From Silurus meridionalis (lineage: Eukaryota > Chordata > Actinopteri > Siluriformes > Siluridae), in assembly GCF_014805685.1 (NCBI RefSeq), contig NC_060911.1, positions 14,758,712 through 14,822,711 on the forward strand: 64,000 nt of DNA, written 5' to 3'. Both the position numbers and the translations under genes were made by a program. The notes under the pieces were generated by a model. That model did not search any database and was not told the origin of the DNA. It saw only the letters and a program-made list of their open reading frames with translations. Numbering within the stretch: position 1 is the first letter of the stretch; each line of letters starts with the position of its first letter. This document shows positions 13,201 to 22,900 of this stretch, piece by piece.

Positions 13201-16200
13201 CGTAATAAGGTATGTTTTATTGGTTATGGAAATTTTTAATTATTTACAATCTATTTTAAGATCAAAACTAAACTGCCAGTGCAAATGATGTCAGACTTTA
13301 TTTTAAAAATATTTATTTGTAACATTATATTTTTTTCAGTTTGAGCCAATTTACAAACGAAACTTTACAAATTTCATAAGAATGGTAATTCATAGGTTCA
13401 GGTGAGAAATAATATACAAAAACATCCCTCTGTATATTTGTTTTTTGTTTACATTTGAAAATAATTCATGATTTTAACCTGTATTCAACTCTGTTTGTGC
13501 TTCAGCAATGGCTCAGTTGTGATGGAATCATCACTTCAATTTAATAATACTGCCTCCATCCCATCTAACTCCTCAATAAAAGAAGTCCTATTGACTGCAC
13601 CTAACGCCACAGACTTAAACATTATTACAAGTTCTATACGTGTCGCTGATCTTCCTGGTCAGTATACAACATCATATATATTGCATTTATTAATGTTCTA
13701 TATAAAGACAAATTCTAATTTAAAATTATCCTCTCAAATTACAGTAGCAACAGATCCTCCTTCAACCCCAAGCACAACAACAAGCACCCCATCAACAATC
13801 ACTTCTCCAACCCCAAGCACACCAACAATCACCACTTCAACCCCAAGCACACCAACAATCACCACTTCAACCCCGGCGCGTCAACAAACGCCACTTCAAC
13901 CCCGGCGGCGTCAACAAACGCCACTTCAACCCCGGCGCGTCAACAAACGCCACTTCAACCCAGCGCGCCAACAAGCGCCACTTCAACCCCGGCGGCGTCA
14001 ACAACGCCACTTCAACCCCGAGCGCGTCAACAAACGCCACTTCAACCCCGAGCGCGCCAACAAACGCCACTTCAACCCCGAGCGCGTCAACAAACGCCAC
14101 TTCAACCCCGAGCGCGTCAACAAACACCACTTCAACCCCGGCGCGTCAACAGCGCCACTTCAACCCCGAGCGCGCCAACAAACGCCACTTCAACCCCGAG
14201 CTCGTCAACAAACGCCACTTCAACCCCGAGCGTGTCAACAAACACCACTTCAACCCCGAGCGCGTCAACTAACGCCACTGCAACCCCGAGCGCGTCAACA
14301 AACGCCACTTCAACCCCGAGCGTGTTAACAAACACCACTTCAACCCTGAGCGCATCAACTAACGACACTTCAACCCCGAGCGTGTTAACAAACGCCACTT
14401 CAACCTCGAGCACACCAGCAAACATCACTACAACCCAGAGCGCATCCACAAACACCACTTTAATCCCATATACTTTTTCATCTACTAACACTCCTACAAC
14501 ACGTTCTGTAGTTGCTGTGGAATTTAACTTGACCTTAAGCTTAAATGAGACCTTTAATGCAGCTCTATCCAACACCAGCTCTCCTGAGTTTAAAGAAAAA
14601 GCTACAAGTATCCGTAATAAGGTATGTTTTATTGGTTATCGAAATTATGAATTATATACAATCTATTTTTAAATCAAACCTAAACTGCCAGTGCAAATGA
14701 TGTCAGACTTTATTTAAAAAATATTCATTTGTAACATTATATTTTTTTCAGTTTGAGCCAATTTACAAACGAAACTTTACAAATTTCATAAGAATGGTAA
14801 TTCATAGGTTCAGGTGAGAAATAATATACAAAAACATCCCTCTGTATATTTGTTTTTGTTTACATTTGAAAATAATTCATGATTTTAATCTGTATTTAAC
14901 TCTGTTTGTGCTTCAGCAATGGCTCAGTTGTGATGGAATCATCACTTCAATTTAATAATACTGCCTCCATCCCATCTAACTCCTCAATAAAAGAAGTCCT
15001 ATTGACTGCACCTAACGCCACAGACTTAAACATTATTACAAGTTCTATACGTGTCGCTGAGCTCCTTGGTCAGTATACACTATCGAATATATTGCATTTA
15101 TTAACCTTCTATATAAAGACAAATTCTAATTTCAATTTATCCTCTCAAATTACAGTAGCAACAGATCCTCCTTCAACCCTGAGCACAACAACAAGCACCC
15201 CATCAACAATCACTTCTCCAACCCCAAGCACACCAACAATCACTTCTCCAACCCCAAGCACACCAACAAACACCACTTCAACCCCAAGCACACCAACAAA
15301 CAGCACTTTAACCCCAAGCACACCAACAAACAACACTTCAACTACGAGCGGGTCAACAAACACCACTTCAACCTCAATCCCACCAACAAACACCACTTTA
15401 ACCCCAAGCACACCAACAAACACTACTTCAACCCCAAGCACACCAACAAACACCACTTCAACCACGAGCGGGTCAACAAACACCACTTTAACCCCAAGCA
15501 CAACAATAAACACCACTTCAACCCCAAGCACACCAACAAACAGCACTTTAACACCAAGCACACCAACAAACACCACTTCAACTACGAGCGGGTCAACAAA
15601 CACCACCTCAACCTCAATCCCACCAACAAACACCACTTCAACCCCAAGCACACCAACAAACACCACTTCAACCCCAAGCACACCAACAAACACCACTTCA
15701 ACCACGAGCGGGTCAACAAACACCACTTTAACCCCAAGCACAACAATAAACACCACTTCAACCCCAAGCACACCAACAAACAGCACTTTAACCCCAAGCA
15801 CACCAACAAACAACACTTCAACTACGAGCGGGTCAACAAACACCACTTCTACCTCAATCCCACCAACAAACACCACTTTAACCCCAAGCACACCAACAAA
15901 CACCACTTCAACCCCAAGCACACCAACAAACACCACTTCAACGACAAGCGGGTCAACAAACACCACTTTAACCCCGAGCTCGTCAACAAACGCCACTTCA
16001 ACCCCGAGCGCGTCAACAAACACCACTTCAACGACAAGCGGGTCAACAAACACCACTTTAACCCCGAGCTCGTCAACAAACGCCACTTCAACCCCGAGCG
16101 CGTCAACAAACACCACTTCAACCCAGAGCATACCAACAAACACCACTTCAACCCAGAGCGTGTCCACAAACGCCACCTTAAACCAGAGTTCAACAACAAA

Positions 16201-17255
16201 TGTGACTTCGTCCCAGAGCACAACAAGCAAAACTTCAACAACAAGCACATCTACAAGCAGCCCTTCAACAACAATACCTCCAACAGCCCAAATTCTTAAC
16301 TTGACATTTAGTATCAAAGAAACATTTGATGCAGCACTGGCCACTAACAGCTCTCCACAGTTTCTGGAAAAATCTAGAAATATCCGTAATCAGGTGAGTT
16401 TTATTGACAATACTTCTATTTTCAATGTTTAAACAACGATTTTGTTAACATCAGCTATTTGGTCACCTGATCAGTTCTTTTGCAAAAAGAATCCACAATA
16501 GATTCAATATTAGCATCCTTTTAAGAAAAAAAGTTTGAACGTATTTTTGCACTTCTTACATTTTTTCCGTTCTTATATAAATGAAGTCGCATTAATATCA
16601 ATGTCAGAGATGTTAATAGATATTCCACAGGGCACAGTTTATTACATTTAACTGGTCTGTCACATTTAGTACTAAAAAAGTTCATGAGAGTGTTTTACAT
16701 TGCTGTTAATATCTGATTTATTTCTAATTTCCATTAGGTTGAACCATATTTCAGGAGATTCTTTACACAGTTTATTCTCATGCAAATAGTAAGATTCAGG
16801 TATGAAGTAAGATATGATCTGGAATATTTTTACTTGTTTATTTGATTAATTGGTTGATTACTGGTTGAATTTGAACCTGTATCTCTACATATGTATCTCC
16901 TCAGGAATGGATCTATTATTACAGAGAGCAACCTTTATATGGATTCTAGTGGCCCAAATGTTACTCTGGAACAGGTGAAAAACGTCTTCCTCAGCGGAAT
17001 TCCAATCTTTAACTTGAATATTGATCCGAACTCCGTCAGTGTCACTCTTGGTCAGTATAACCGTTCAGAAAATCTGTGCTACTTATTATTAAAAAGCCAA
17101 ATACAATTTGACACATATTTCTGCAATTAATTATATAATTACTTTATTATTTTGCAGGTAATTCCATGCCACCAGCGATTGCAAGCTCACTTTCCATGAT
17201 ATTGTTGTCTTTTCTAACACTTCTACTATCAATATCATTGCACTTCGAGCTCTAG
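7124..17255 (+). CDS. Mucin-like multi-SEA, GPI-anchored protein, gene 2
   Basis: Coding exons: 7124-7163, 8979-10667, 10798-10859, 10963-11114, 11202-12090, 12221-12282, 12387-12538, 12626-13209, 13340-13401, 13506-13657, 13745-14621, 14752-14813, 14917-15068, 15156-16393, 16738-16799, 16905-17050 and 17158-17255 (TAG). The total is about 2,160 codons. The first exon encodes MDWRVILVVSCLI, a short signal peptide; this ATG is shared by all three complete paralogs. Then come five cassettes of Ser/Thr/Pro repeat (NTTSTPSAST, NATSTPSAPT) plus SEA domain, and a C-terminal [15 protein letters not shown] hydrophobic tail read as a GPI signal. A secreted, lipid-tethered, densely O-glycosylated coat protein is inferred. 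Exons 8979-10667, 11202-12090 and 13745-14621 contain one-base deletions that break the frame inside the repeats; the other repeat exons are intact. Unlike genes 3 and 4 it lacks the SEA module directly after the signal peptide. Confidence 0.87.
7238..7275. repeat. (CT)n microsatellite
   Basis: A run of about 19 CT dinucleotides in the first coding intron of gene 2. Confidence 0.96.
7615..7770. repeat. Interspersed repeat fragment
   Basis: The stretch GGGGTTCAGTCAATGTTCCA, a later AAGGTGTTTAGTAG, and a TGTCTTCATGGAACTTGC motif recur in the same order at 46735-46925 in gene 4. It resembles a teleost DNA-transposon-type repeat that I recall only in general terms; the class is uncertain. Being in the same intron of two paralogs, it was inserted before they duplicated. 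Confidence 0.5.
8990..10500 (+). repeat. 30-bp coding minisatellite, gene 2 array 1
   Basis: About 50 units encode NTTSTPSAST with variants (NTTLTPSTST, NATSTPSVLT, NTTSTSGTPT). Nearly every unit starts with N-T-T or N-A-T, an N-glycosylation sequon, inside a Ser/Thr/Pro-rich mucin context. Two neighbouring one-base deletions (CCCCGAGCGC to CCCCGGCGC near 10366 and 10396) shift the frame by two before the SEA domain. Confidence 0.94.
10564..11114 (+). other. SEA domain 1, gene 2
   Basis: Exon pieces are 10564-10667, 10798-10859 and 10963-11114. The pieces read FNLTLSLNETFNAALSNTSS, FEPIYKRNFTNFIRMVIHRF and SNGSVVMESSLQFN. G-S-V-V matches the SEA self-cleavage motif (cut between G and S). Confidence 0.88.
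11215..11935 (+). repeat. GC-rich 30-bp minisatellite, gene 2 array 2, frame-broken
   Basis: Units encode NATSTPSAST where in frame. From about 11336 to 11715 most units carry deletions, chiefly CCCGAGCGCG reduced to CCCGGCGCG, plus lost A in AAACGCC and other short losses. The frame therefore wanders and returns at about 11731. This stretch is CpG-rich and has several GGCGCGCC octamers that are created by the deletion. Confidence 0.9.
11985..12538 (+). other. SEA domain 2, gene 2
   Basis: Pieces are 11985-12090, 12221-12282 and 12387-12538. The protein is nearly identical to SEA domain 1, and so are the introns, which points to recent cassette duplication or gene conversion. Self-cleavage motif GSVV is present. 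One change in the middle exon, RIFTNF for RNFTNF. Confidence 0.88.
12639..13060 (+). repeat. 30-bp minisatellite, gene 2 array 3 (intact frame)
   Basis: About 13 units of NATSTPSAST or NATSTPSAPT, all in frame from the cassette start at 12626 to 13209. It shows what the broken neighbouring arrays should look like, including CCCCGAGCGCG at each unit. Confidence 0.95.
13104..13657 (+). other. SEA domain 3, gene 2
   Basis: Pieces are 13104-13209, 13340-13401 and 13506-13657. Same protein as SEA domains 1 and 2, with GSVV cleavage motif and near-identical introns. Confidence 0.88.
13758..14465 (+). repeat. 30-bp minisatellite, gene 2 array 4, frame-broken
   Basis: The array starts in frame (ITTSTPSTPT), loses frame in 13870-14160 through repeated CCCCGAGCG to CCCCGGCG losses and other one- or two-base losses, and is back in the SEA frame by about 14232. 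Units after that are clean NATSTPSAST/NTTSTPSVLT. Confidence 0.9.
14516..15068 (+). other. SEA domain 4, gene 2
   Basis: Pieces are 14516-14621, 14752-14813 and 14917-15068. It differs from SEA 1-3 only by a few residues near the end of the third exon (RVAELLG instead of RVADLPG). The GSVV cleavage motif is kept. Confidence 0.88.
15170..16270 (+). repeat. 30-bp minisatellite, gene 2 array 5 (intact frame)
   Basis: About 35 units with a clear higher-order pattern: NTTSTPSTPT, NSTLTPSTPT, NNTSTTSGST, NTTSTSIPPT, repeated as a block of about 240 bp starting near 15,350, 15,590 and 15,830. The whole array is open from 15156 to 16393. Confidence 0.93.
16291..17050 (+). other. Terminal SEA domain (5), gene 2
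   Basis: Pieces are 16291-16393, 16738-16799 and 16905-17050: [35 protein letters not shown] and NGSIITESNLYMDSSGPNVT. It resembles the terminal modules of genes 1, 3 and 4 far more than SEA 1-4 of its own gene. The cleavage position reads G-S-I-I. Confidence 0.86.
17158..17255 (+). other. GPI-anchor signal exon, gene 2
   Basis: This exon encodes [27 protein letters not shown] and LHFEL-stop. A small-residue region, a short spacer and a terminal hydrophobic run with no following charged tail fit a GPI attachment signal. Exons 3475-3572, 40184-40272 and 59788-59885 are equivalent; gene 3 lacks three codons. A type I membrane anchor is less likely because nothing follows the hydrophobic run. 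Confidence 0.75.
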
Positions 17256-18145
17256 ACCTGATCAGAGAATCACCACAATCACCAATATATACAATTCACT
17301 TAATCATTCCTAAAATAAAATGTTTTATTTTTATAAACAAAATCATCAATCAAAAAAATACAAATATTTGATCTGTTGAAACTGAAGACTTAATGAGGGT
17401 GGTGATGTGCCTGAAAAGTTCTAACAGTCCTACAAGGATTTTACTTCTATTTAAATCTGTTGGATGTTTTTGTCTAACCAATAATGCTATAATAATATAT
17501 ATTAACGCTGTAGTACCTGTAAATGCAAACCAACATATAACAACTCTTTGTGTTTAATGATTATAAACCTTGCATGGATATGCAATTCATTCAATACTGC
17601 ATGCATGCAAATTAATTTTAGAGAATTTTTTGAATTTTAGGTCTATTAGGTATTTAGACCAATGTCTTTCTGGCCAAGTTCATAAGTTGGAAAGGAAAGT
17701 TAGCTCTAAGCAGAGTCCTGGTGGTTCCATATTTCTGTATTCTATTTACCCTGTTCTTGGTTCATATCCCATACCAGATTTATAGGCAGGGCTCCACACC
17801 ATGGCCCCACACAAATGTATATACATATATATGGGCCTTTCCAGAACATGTCTAGTGGAATTTGCTTTAAATGTATTCAAAGAAAACATGATGCAATTGA
17901 AATCAGTTTGGTGTCTTTGGCCAAGGGTTTGAAAACTTAGGTTTTACATTGTTGTTATCGGTAATAGAGTATATTTATTATTGCCATTGTCAATATACTT
18001 AATTGCAAATAAAACCTATAATACTGTACAAATTTGAATGTGATATGTACTTTGTCTGAGCTGCTTAATGTCTGAAATATGAATAATTACTACAGACCAC
18101 CTGATATGAGCTTGGTAATATGTATGCAATCAATTATGCAAGGAA

Positions 18146-18148
<3 letters not shown>

Positions 18149-18177
<29 letters not shown>
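18149..18177. repeat. (CA)n microsatellite
   Basis: About 14 CA units, homologous in position to the run at 4490-4521. Confidence 0.95.
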
Positions 18178-18181
<4 letters not shown>

Positions 18182-18194
18182 AACAGAGAGCATA

Positions 18195-18860
18195 AGTCAC
18201 AAAAACTACCACCATACCAAGTACAACCAATTCCAAAAATGTGCAAAATGTAAATAAAAACAGAATGCAATGATTTGCAAATCTCATGAAATAATATCAT
18301 ATTCAGAATAAAACAAAACAACAAAAAAAAAAAACATATAAAATGCTTAAACTGAGAATATAAGAGGAAACATGTTTGGACAGTGTCATGTTTCCCACTC
18401 TGTAGCATCACATCATCTTTTTGTAAACATCTGGAAACTAAGAAGACCAGTTGCTGAAGTTTTGAGAGAGGAATGTTGTCCCATATGTGTGCAATACAGG
18501 ATTGTAGCTGCTCAACAGTGTTAGCAGTTAGCATTGTCTTGCTCAAATATACAAGAGCTTCCTTGAAAAACACATGTTCTGGAAGCATTTGTTGCTCTAA
18601 AACCTGTATACAGGCCCTAATGCTCTCCCATACACTGTGGCTTTTTTACCTGAGTGCTTCTAAACCACAAGCCAGATGGTCCCTCTCCTCTTTAGTCCAG
18701 AGGACCTGGTGTGCATAGTTTCTAAAAAGAAATTTAAATTTGTCGGACCACAGAAGAATTTTTCCACTTTGCCTCAGTACATTTTTTTAAATCTTTGGGC
18801 CAAAATCTCCACCTCTTTGCCCCCACTCTGTTTTAGAGAGGACATTACTATTTATGGTAC
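18195..18860 (-). mobile_element. Interspersed-repeat remnant, probably of a DNA transposon
   Basis: It contains stretches such as AATAAAAACAGAATGCAATG, GAATGTTGTCCCAT, GATTGTAGCTGCTCAACAGT and TCGGACCACAGAAGAATTTTTCCACTTTGCC, the order of which I recall from a widespread fish repeat family. The class is not certain and no intact transposase is present. Strand is a guess. Confidence 0.5.
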
Positions 18861-18879
18861 ATATACCACATTTTATGAT

Positions 18880-19190
18880 CAATGTGTCAAAATCTGAACT
18901 AAGGTCAGAAGCAACAGCAGGTCATTCACCACTTTAACCAGCGCTGTCTCTGTGCAATGATGTGGCCTACATTTTATCAATTTTATTCCTAAGTAGGTGT
19001 GAGCAGATCCGCTGTGTTCCAATTTTTTCTATAATCTTGGAGATAAAGGTTAGGTTTAATATTGGCCTGTAGTTGGACAGCTGACAGGGATCGAGGTCAG
19101 TTTTTTTATTTAGAGGATGGATAACTGTAATTGCTGATCTAATTCTACTGTTATCTACAGTGTTATTTATCAAATTACTTTAAAATTATA
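18880..19190 (-). mobile_element. LINE reverse-transcriptase remnant
   Basis: The minus strand encodes LSNYRPILNLTFISKIIEK (the conserved 'NYRPI..L.F.SKI.EK' start of LINE RT) and, further on, HHCTETALVKVVNDLLL. This is a different part of the domain from, but partly overlapping, the remnant at 5841-6450, and it sits at the same distance upstream of a paralogous promoter. Confidence 0.72.
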
Positions 19191-19507
19191 GTCTGAATTT
19201 TTCCTGTAAGATTTTCAAGTTTGTCAAATTTATGAATTCATTACCGCTACATTTTGAGGGTGTGCATGTAACACGCTGCTTTTTATTACCAGGTAATTCT
19301 GCAACAGTATTTAGTGAAAAATCAAGAATAATGTTTGCTGTCTTCTATTAGAAGGACAATTATGTTGATGTAGCAGCATTAGGAGCTTTTCTAAAGCACA
19401 GGAGACACTCCCTTCATGTTCTTTGAAAAATAAACAAATTCGTTTGACCCATTTACATTTTATTTTTTAAGTGGCAAGCTGCCAGGATAAATAACAAACA
19501 TTTAAAC

Positions 19508-19665
19508 TGTGATTGGTTCTATCACATTTGACATCATAGGGTTGGCATAATAATGTTAAAAATGCACAGTTACTTAGGATAAATATCCCATTAACCTGCT
19601 CTGTATTTGACATTGTGACTGTCACTGGATAGAGAACACTAAACATCTGCTACCTGCAGACACAG
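19508..19665 (+). promoter_or_regulatory. Promoter and non-coding exon 1 of gene 3 (GC splice donor)
   Basis: Same block as before gene 2: ATTGG at 19512-19516, TTTGACATCATAGGG, TATA-like CATAATAATG (from 19546), CTGCTCTGTATTTGACA and an exon end at CTGCAGACACAG (19665). The donor reads GCAAGT instead of GTGAGG/GTAAGG in the two paralogs, a minor but functional splice class. The matching acceptor is probably TTTTAG at 19910-19915. Confidence 0.68.
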
Positions 19666-19930
19666 GCAAGTAATGACTCTATTTCCAATTATCATTATTA
19701 TCAATTAATTATGCAAGTATCATTGTTTTAATTATGGAATTGCAGTTTAAATAAAATTTAATGTAATTAAATATGTAAATTAATAAATTAATGTATATAT
19801 TTCACATTTCTTTACTACAAACTTTTAATTATATGTAGCACAGGTTTTGTCTTAATATATATTTAGATTAAATCTATTTTTTAAATAAAATGTAAGAAAT
19901 ATAGATTTATTTTAGGCTCTATACAGCGCA

Positions 19931-22900
19931 ATGGACTGGAGGCTTATACTCGCTGTTTCGTGTATGATAGGTAAGTGTTTTTTTTTTTAATTCCAATTTT
20001 TCTAAATTCTTATTAGTTTCTGCTGTTACTTTCATTATCCTCCTAAAAGATTACACAGTCTGGTAAATATATAAAAGAAATATGTGAAATTTTTCAATAA
20101 CAAAATGCATTGTACTAATAGTAGATTATTGTAGATTCGTTTAAAATGTAAACGTTTCTTTTTTATTCATAGTGCGTTAAAAAGCAGATGCTTAGAAAAA
20201 TAGAAATATTTGTGACTCACCACTTGGCAGCATTTTCAAATCAAACCACAGGCTTGATAAACATGTCGGTTTTCTATTTTCATCAATCATTTGTTTTGAA
20301 ACATGGTGTTGAGTGCTTGTTCTTTTCTCACTAAGGAGATATTATTGTTTTATTTCCTCCTAAATACTTAGTTAGCGCACAGACTACATCGGTGTGCCAG
20401 TATTCATGTACACACAAAATAGTCGTTGTAATTAGTAATTAATTGTATTATTCTTATTATTAGTAGTGATTATTCAGTAACAGCAGCATGAGTACAAGAG
20501 TAGCATGAAAACAAAATACTGCATGTGTCTATTATTATATAATTATTATTACATTTTGTTGTTCATTATAGGGTACGTTTACCCCGATGTTTATCACGTG
20601 ACGCCAGGCTCGTTAACTCATTCACTTATTAGGTTCCAAAAGTGGACAACATGAACATATTAAAACAATCAATTTCACCCCTGAAAAACTATGCAAGATC
20701 TCGTGCGGGACAACAAAGTGGGTCCAGTGCTGATTGTTGTAGTTTGAAGGCCCACTTTCTTAAAGAAATGTACAATTTATTATTGTTATTATCGTTTTTT
20801 TTTTTTTGTTGTATTAAACATACTTAGATTATTATTCAATTACTAAATATACTTTAACATATCGAATTCGGAAATTGCTTTTTGAGTTTGGGGTGGGATG
20901 TGCTAAACGTCTTTGCCACACACTTTCATACACTGTCACACACCAGCAAACCTGTGTCAGAGTATACTTTTGAACCTTTTGAGGGTATCTGAGTGAGTTT
21001 CTATAGAAGTTTTTGATTGGCTTAGGGAACCTGCCCCTAAGAAAGTATAGTAGTGTGTGAGTGAGTATTATGGTACCTATAGTAATCTTCTCACTGTGTT
21101 CCACCATCAGTAGTCTGTTGGGTTATACTATGTTTGACTTTTAAACACTCTTTATATTTGGCTGGATGTTTTAAACCCAGACTGTGTATATCATAATAAG
21201 GCAAACATGTTGGACTGAAACAGACATGTTGGGTTTTGATGCCATTTATTTAAGTTGTACATCTTTGTTTGAGATGCTTATTGTTGTTTGCAGGCAATTG
21301 CAAGAATAAGTCATAATTCAGGACCATTTTACTGAGGATTTTGGTTTTGAAAACACTAATGTTTCACTTTTAACCCTTTCGTTTGATTCTCTGAGATCGG
21401 TGATGTACACTGTCCTGGTTTTGTGTATCAATTTACTTATTTGCACATATTTCTGTATATTGTATTTGCGATTTACATTTTTATTGTCGTCCACGATTCT
21501 ATCTTTGGTAATGAAATCTTTTTGAAGTTATAATAACTAAAACACATTTGAAAATGACAGTGAAACCGTTTTTTTTTTTATGTGACAGCCACCAGTGCCA
21601 CACAAAATCTGACAGCATTTAACCTTGTCTTCAGCGTCAATGAACCTTTTTTTGGCGCTCTATTAAATCCCAGCTCTCCCGAGTTTGCGGAAAAAGCTGC
21701 AAGTATCCGTAACAAGGTATGTTTTATTGGTAATCTGGTAAATCTGGTAATCTGGTAAATTGGTAATCTATTTAAAATATTAAAACAAAATACATAAATT
21801 GCAGACGGTATAATTTTACAATAAAATAAAAAGTACAGAAAATATTATGGTATTTAAAAGTGGTTTCTTTTAAAATCAGGAATGTCTAGTCTAAAAAAAA
21901 AGCCGGTGTGGGTGCGGGTTTCATTCCAATCAATAGAAGCCATGATGAGTCTATTGAAAGCCAAAATCAACTTTTTTTATACAGATCAAATCAGGTGTGA
22001 CTTAGGTGTAATAGACTGCAATGATAACCTGTAAATACAGAAAACATTCTGGACTTACCATTTCTGGAATACATACATGATTTCCACATATCCTACTATG
22101 TCTACTGTAAATTCAATTACATTTGTTATTAAACATTATGGCAATTTGAACATATATAAGTGACTGTATATGTCTTAGTCACTAACTGTATCAAGATCTT
22201 TATCTAAAAGAAACAAATTGCGTATGTATATGAGGTCAGATTTATGAAAATCTATTCAATTTGAATAAATTGTATTTTTTCAGACTGAACCAATTTACAG
22301 ACAAGCCACTGCGAACTTCATCCGGATGATCATTTGTAGTTTCAGGTGAGAAATAATATACAAAGATGTTCCACTAAATTTTAAACTATTAATTTGGTGT
22401 TTTAACCTGTTGTTAACTATGATTTTGTTTTAGGAATGGTTCTATTGTGACAGACTCCATTCTTGAATTTAGTAATGATGCCACCATCCCAACTATCTCC
22501 AGAATAATACAATTCCTTGTGAATGCATCTAACAGCACAGAATTCAACATTAATGCCATTTCTATAAATGTCACTGAGGCCCCTGGTTAGTATAAACCAT
22601 AATATATATTTCATTTATTAACCTTCTGTACGTGTACACGTTCTGATTTTAACCTTTCAACTTACAGTGGCAGCCTGTCCAACATCAAACATTTTAACTC
22701 CGAGCACAACTACAAGCATCACTTCAACCCCAAGAGACTCTACAACAACTACTTCAACCATGAGTCCATCTTCAACCACTACTTCAACTCTGATTCCATC
22801 TACAACCACCATTTCAACCCTGAGTCTGGCTACAACTACGACTTCATCCTCAAGTCCATCTACAATCACCAGTTTAACTCAAAGTCTGGCTGCAATGACC

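Larger units (their letters stand above)
17256..19507. other. Intergenic region between genes 2 and 3
   Basis: The first ~900 bp are collinear with the flank after gene 1. An AATAAA lies near 17314, a possible polyadenylation signal. A CA microsatellite, a transposon-like stretch (18195-18860) and a LINE remnant (18880-19190) follow. No gene is supported; small open frames at 17570, 18130, 18473 and 18676 are chance. Confidence 0.7.

Noticed and set aside
11215..14160. Programmed ribosomal frameshifting to explain frame changes in gene 2
   Set aside because: Breaks are too many, lie in different contexts and have no slippery heptamer. An intact sister array shows the normal frame.
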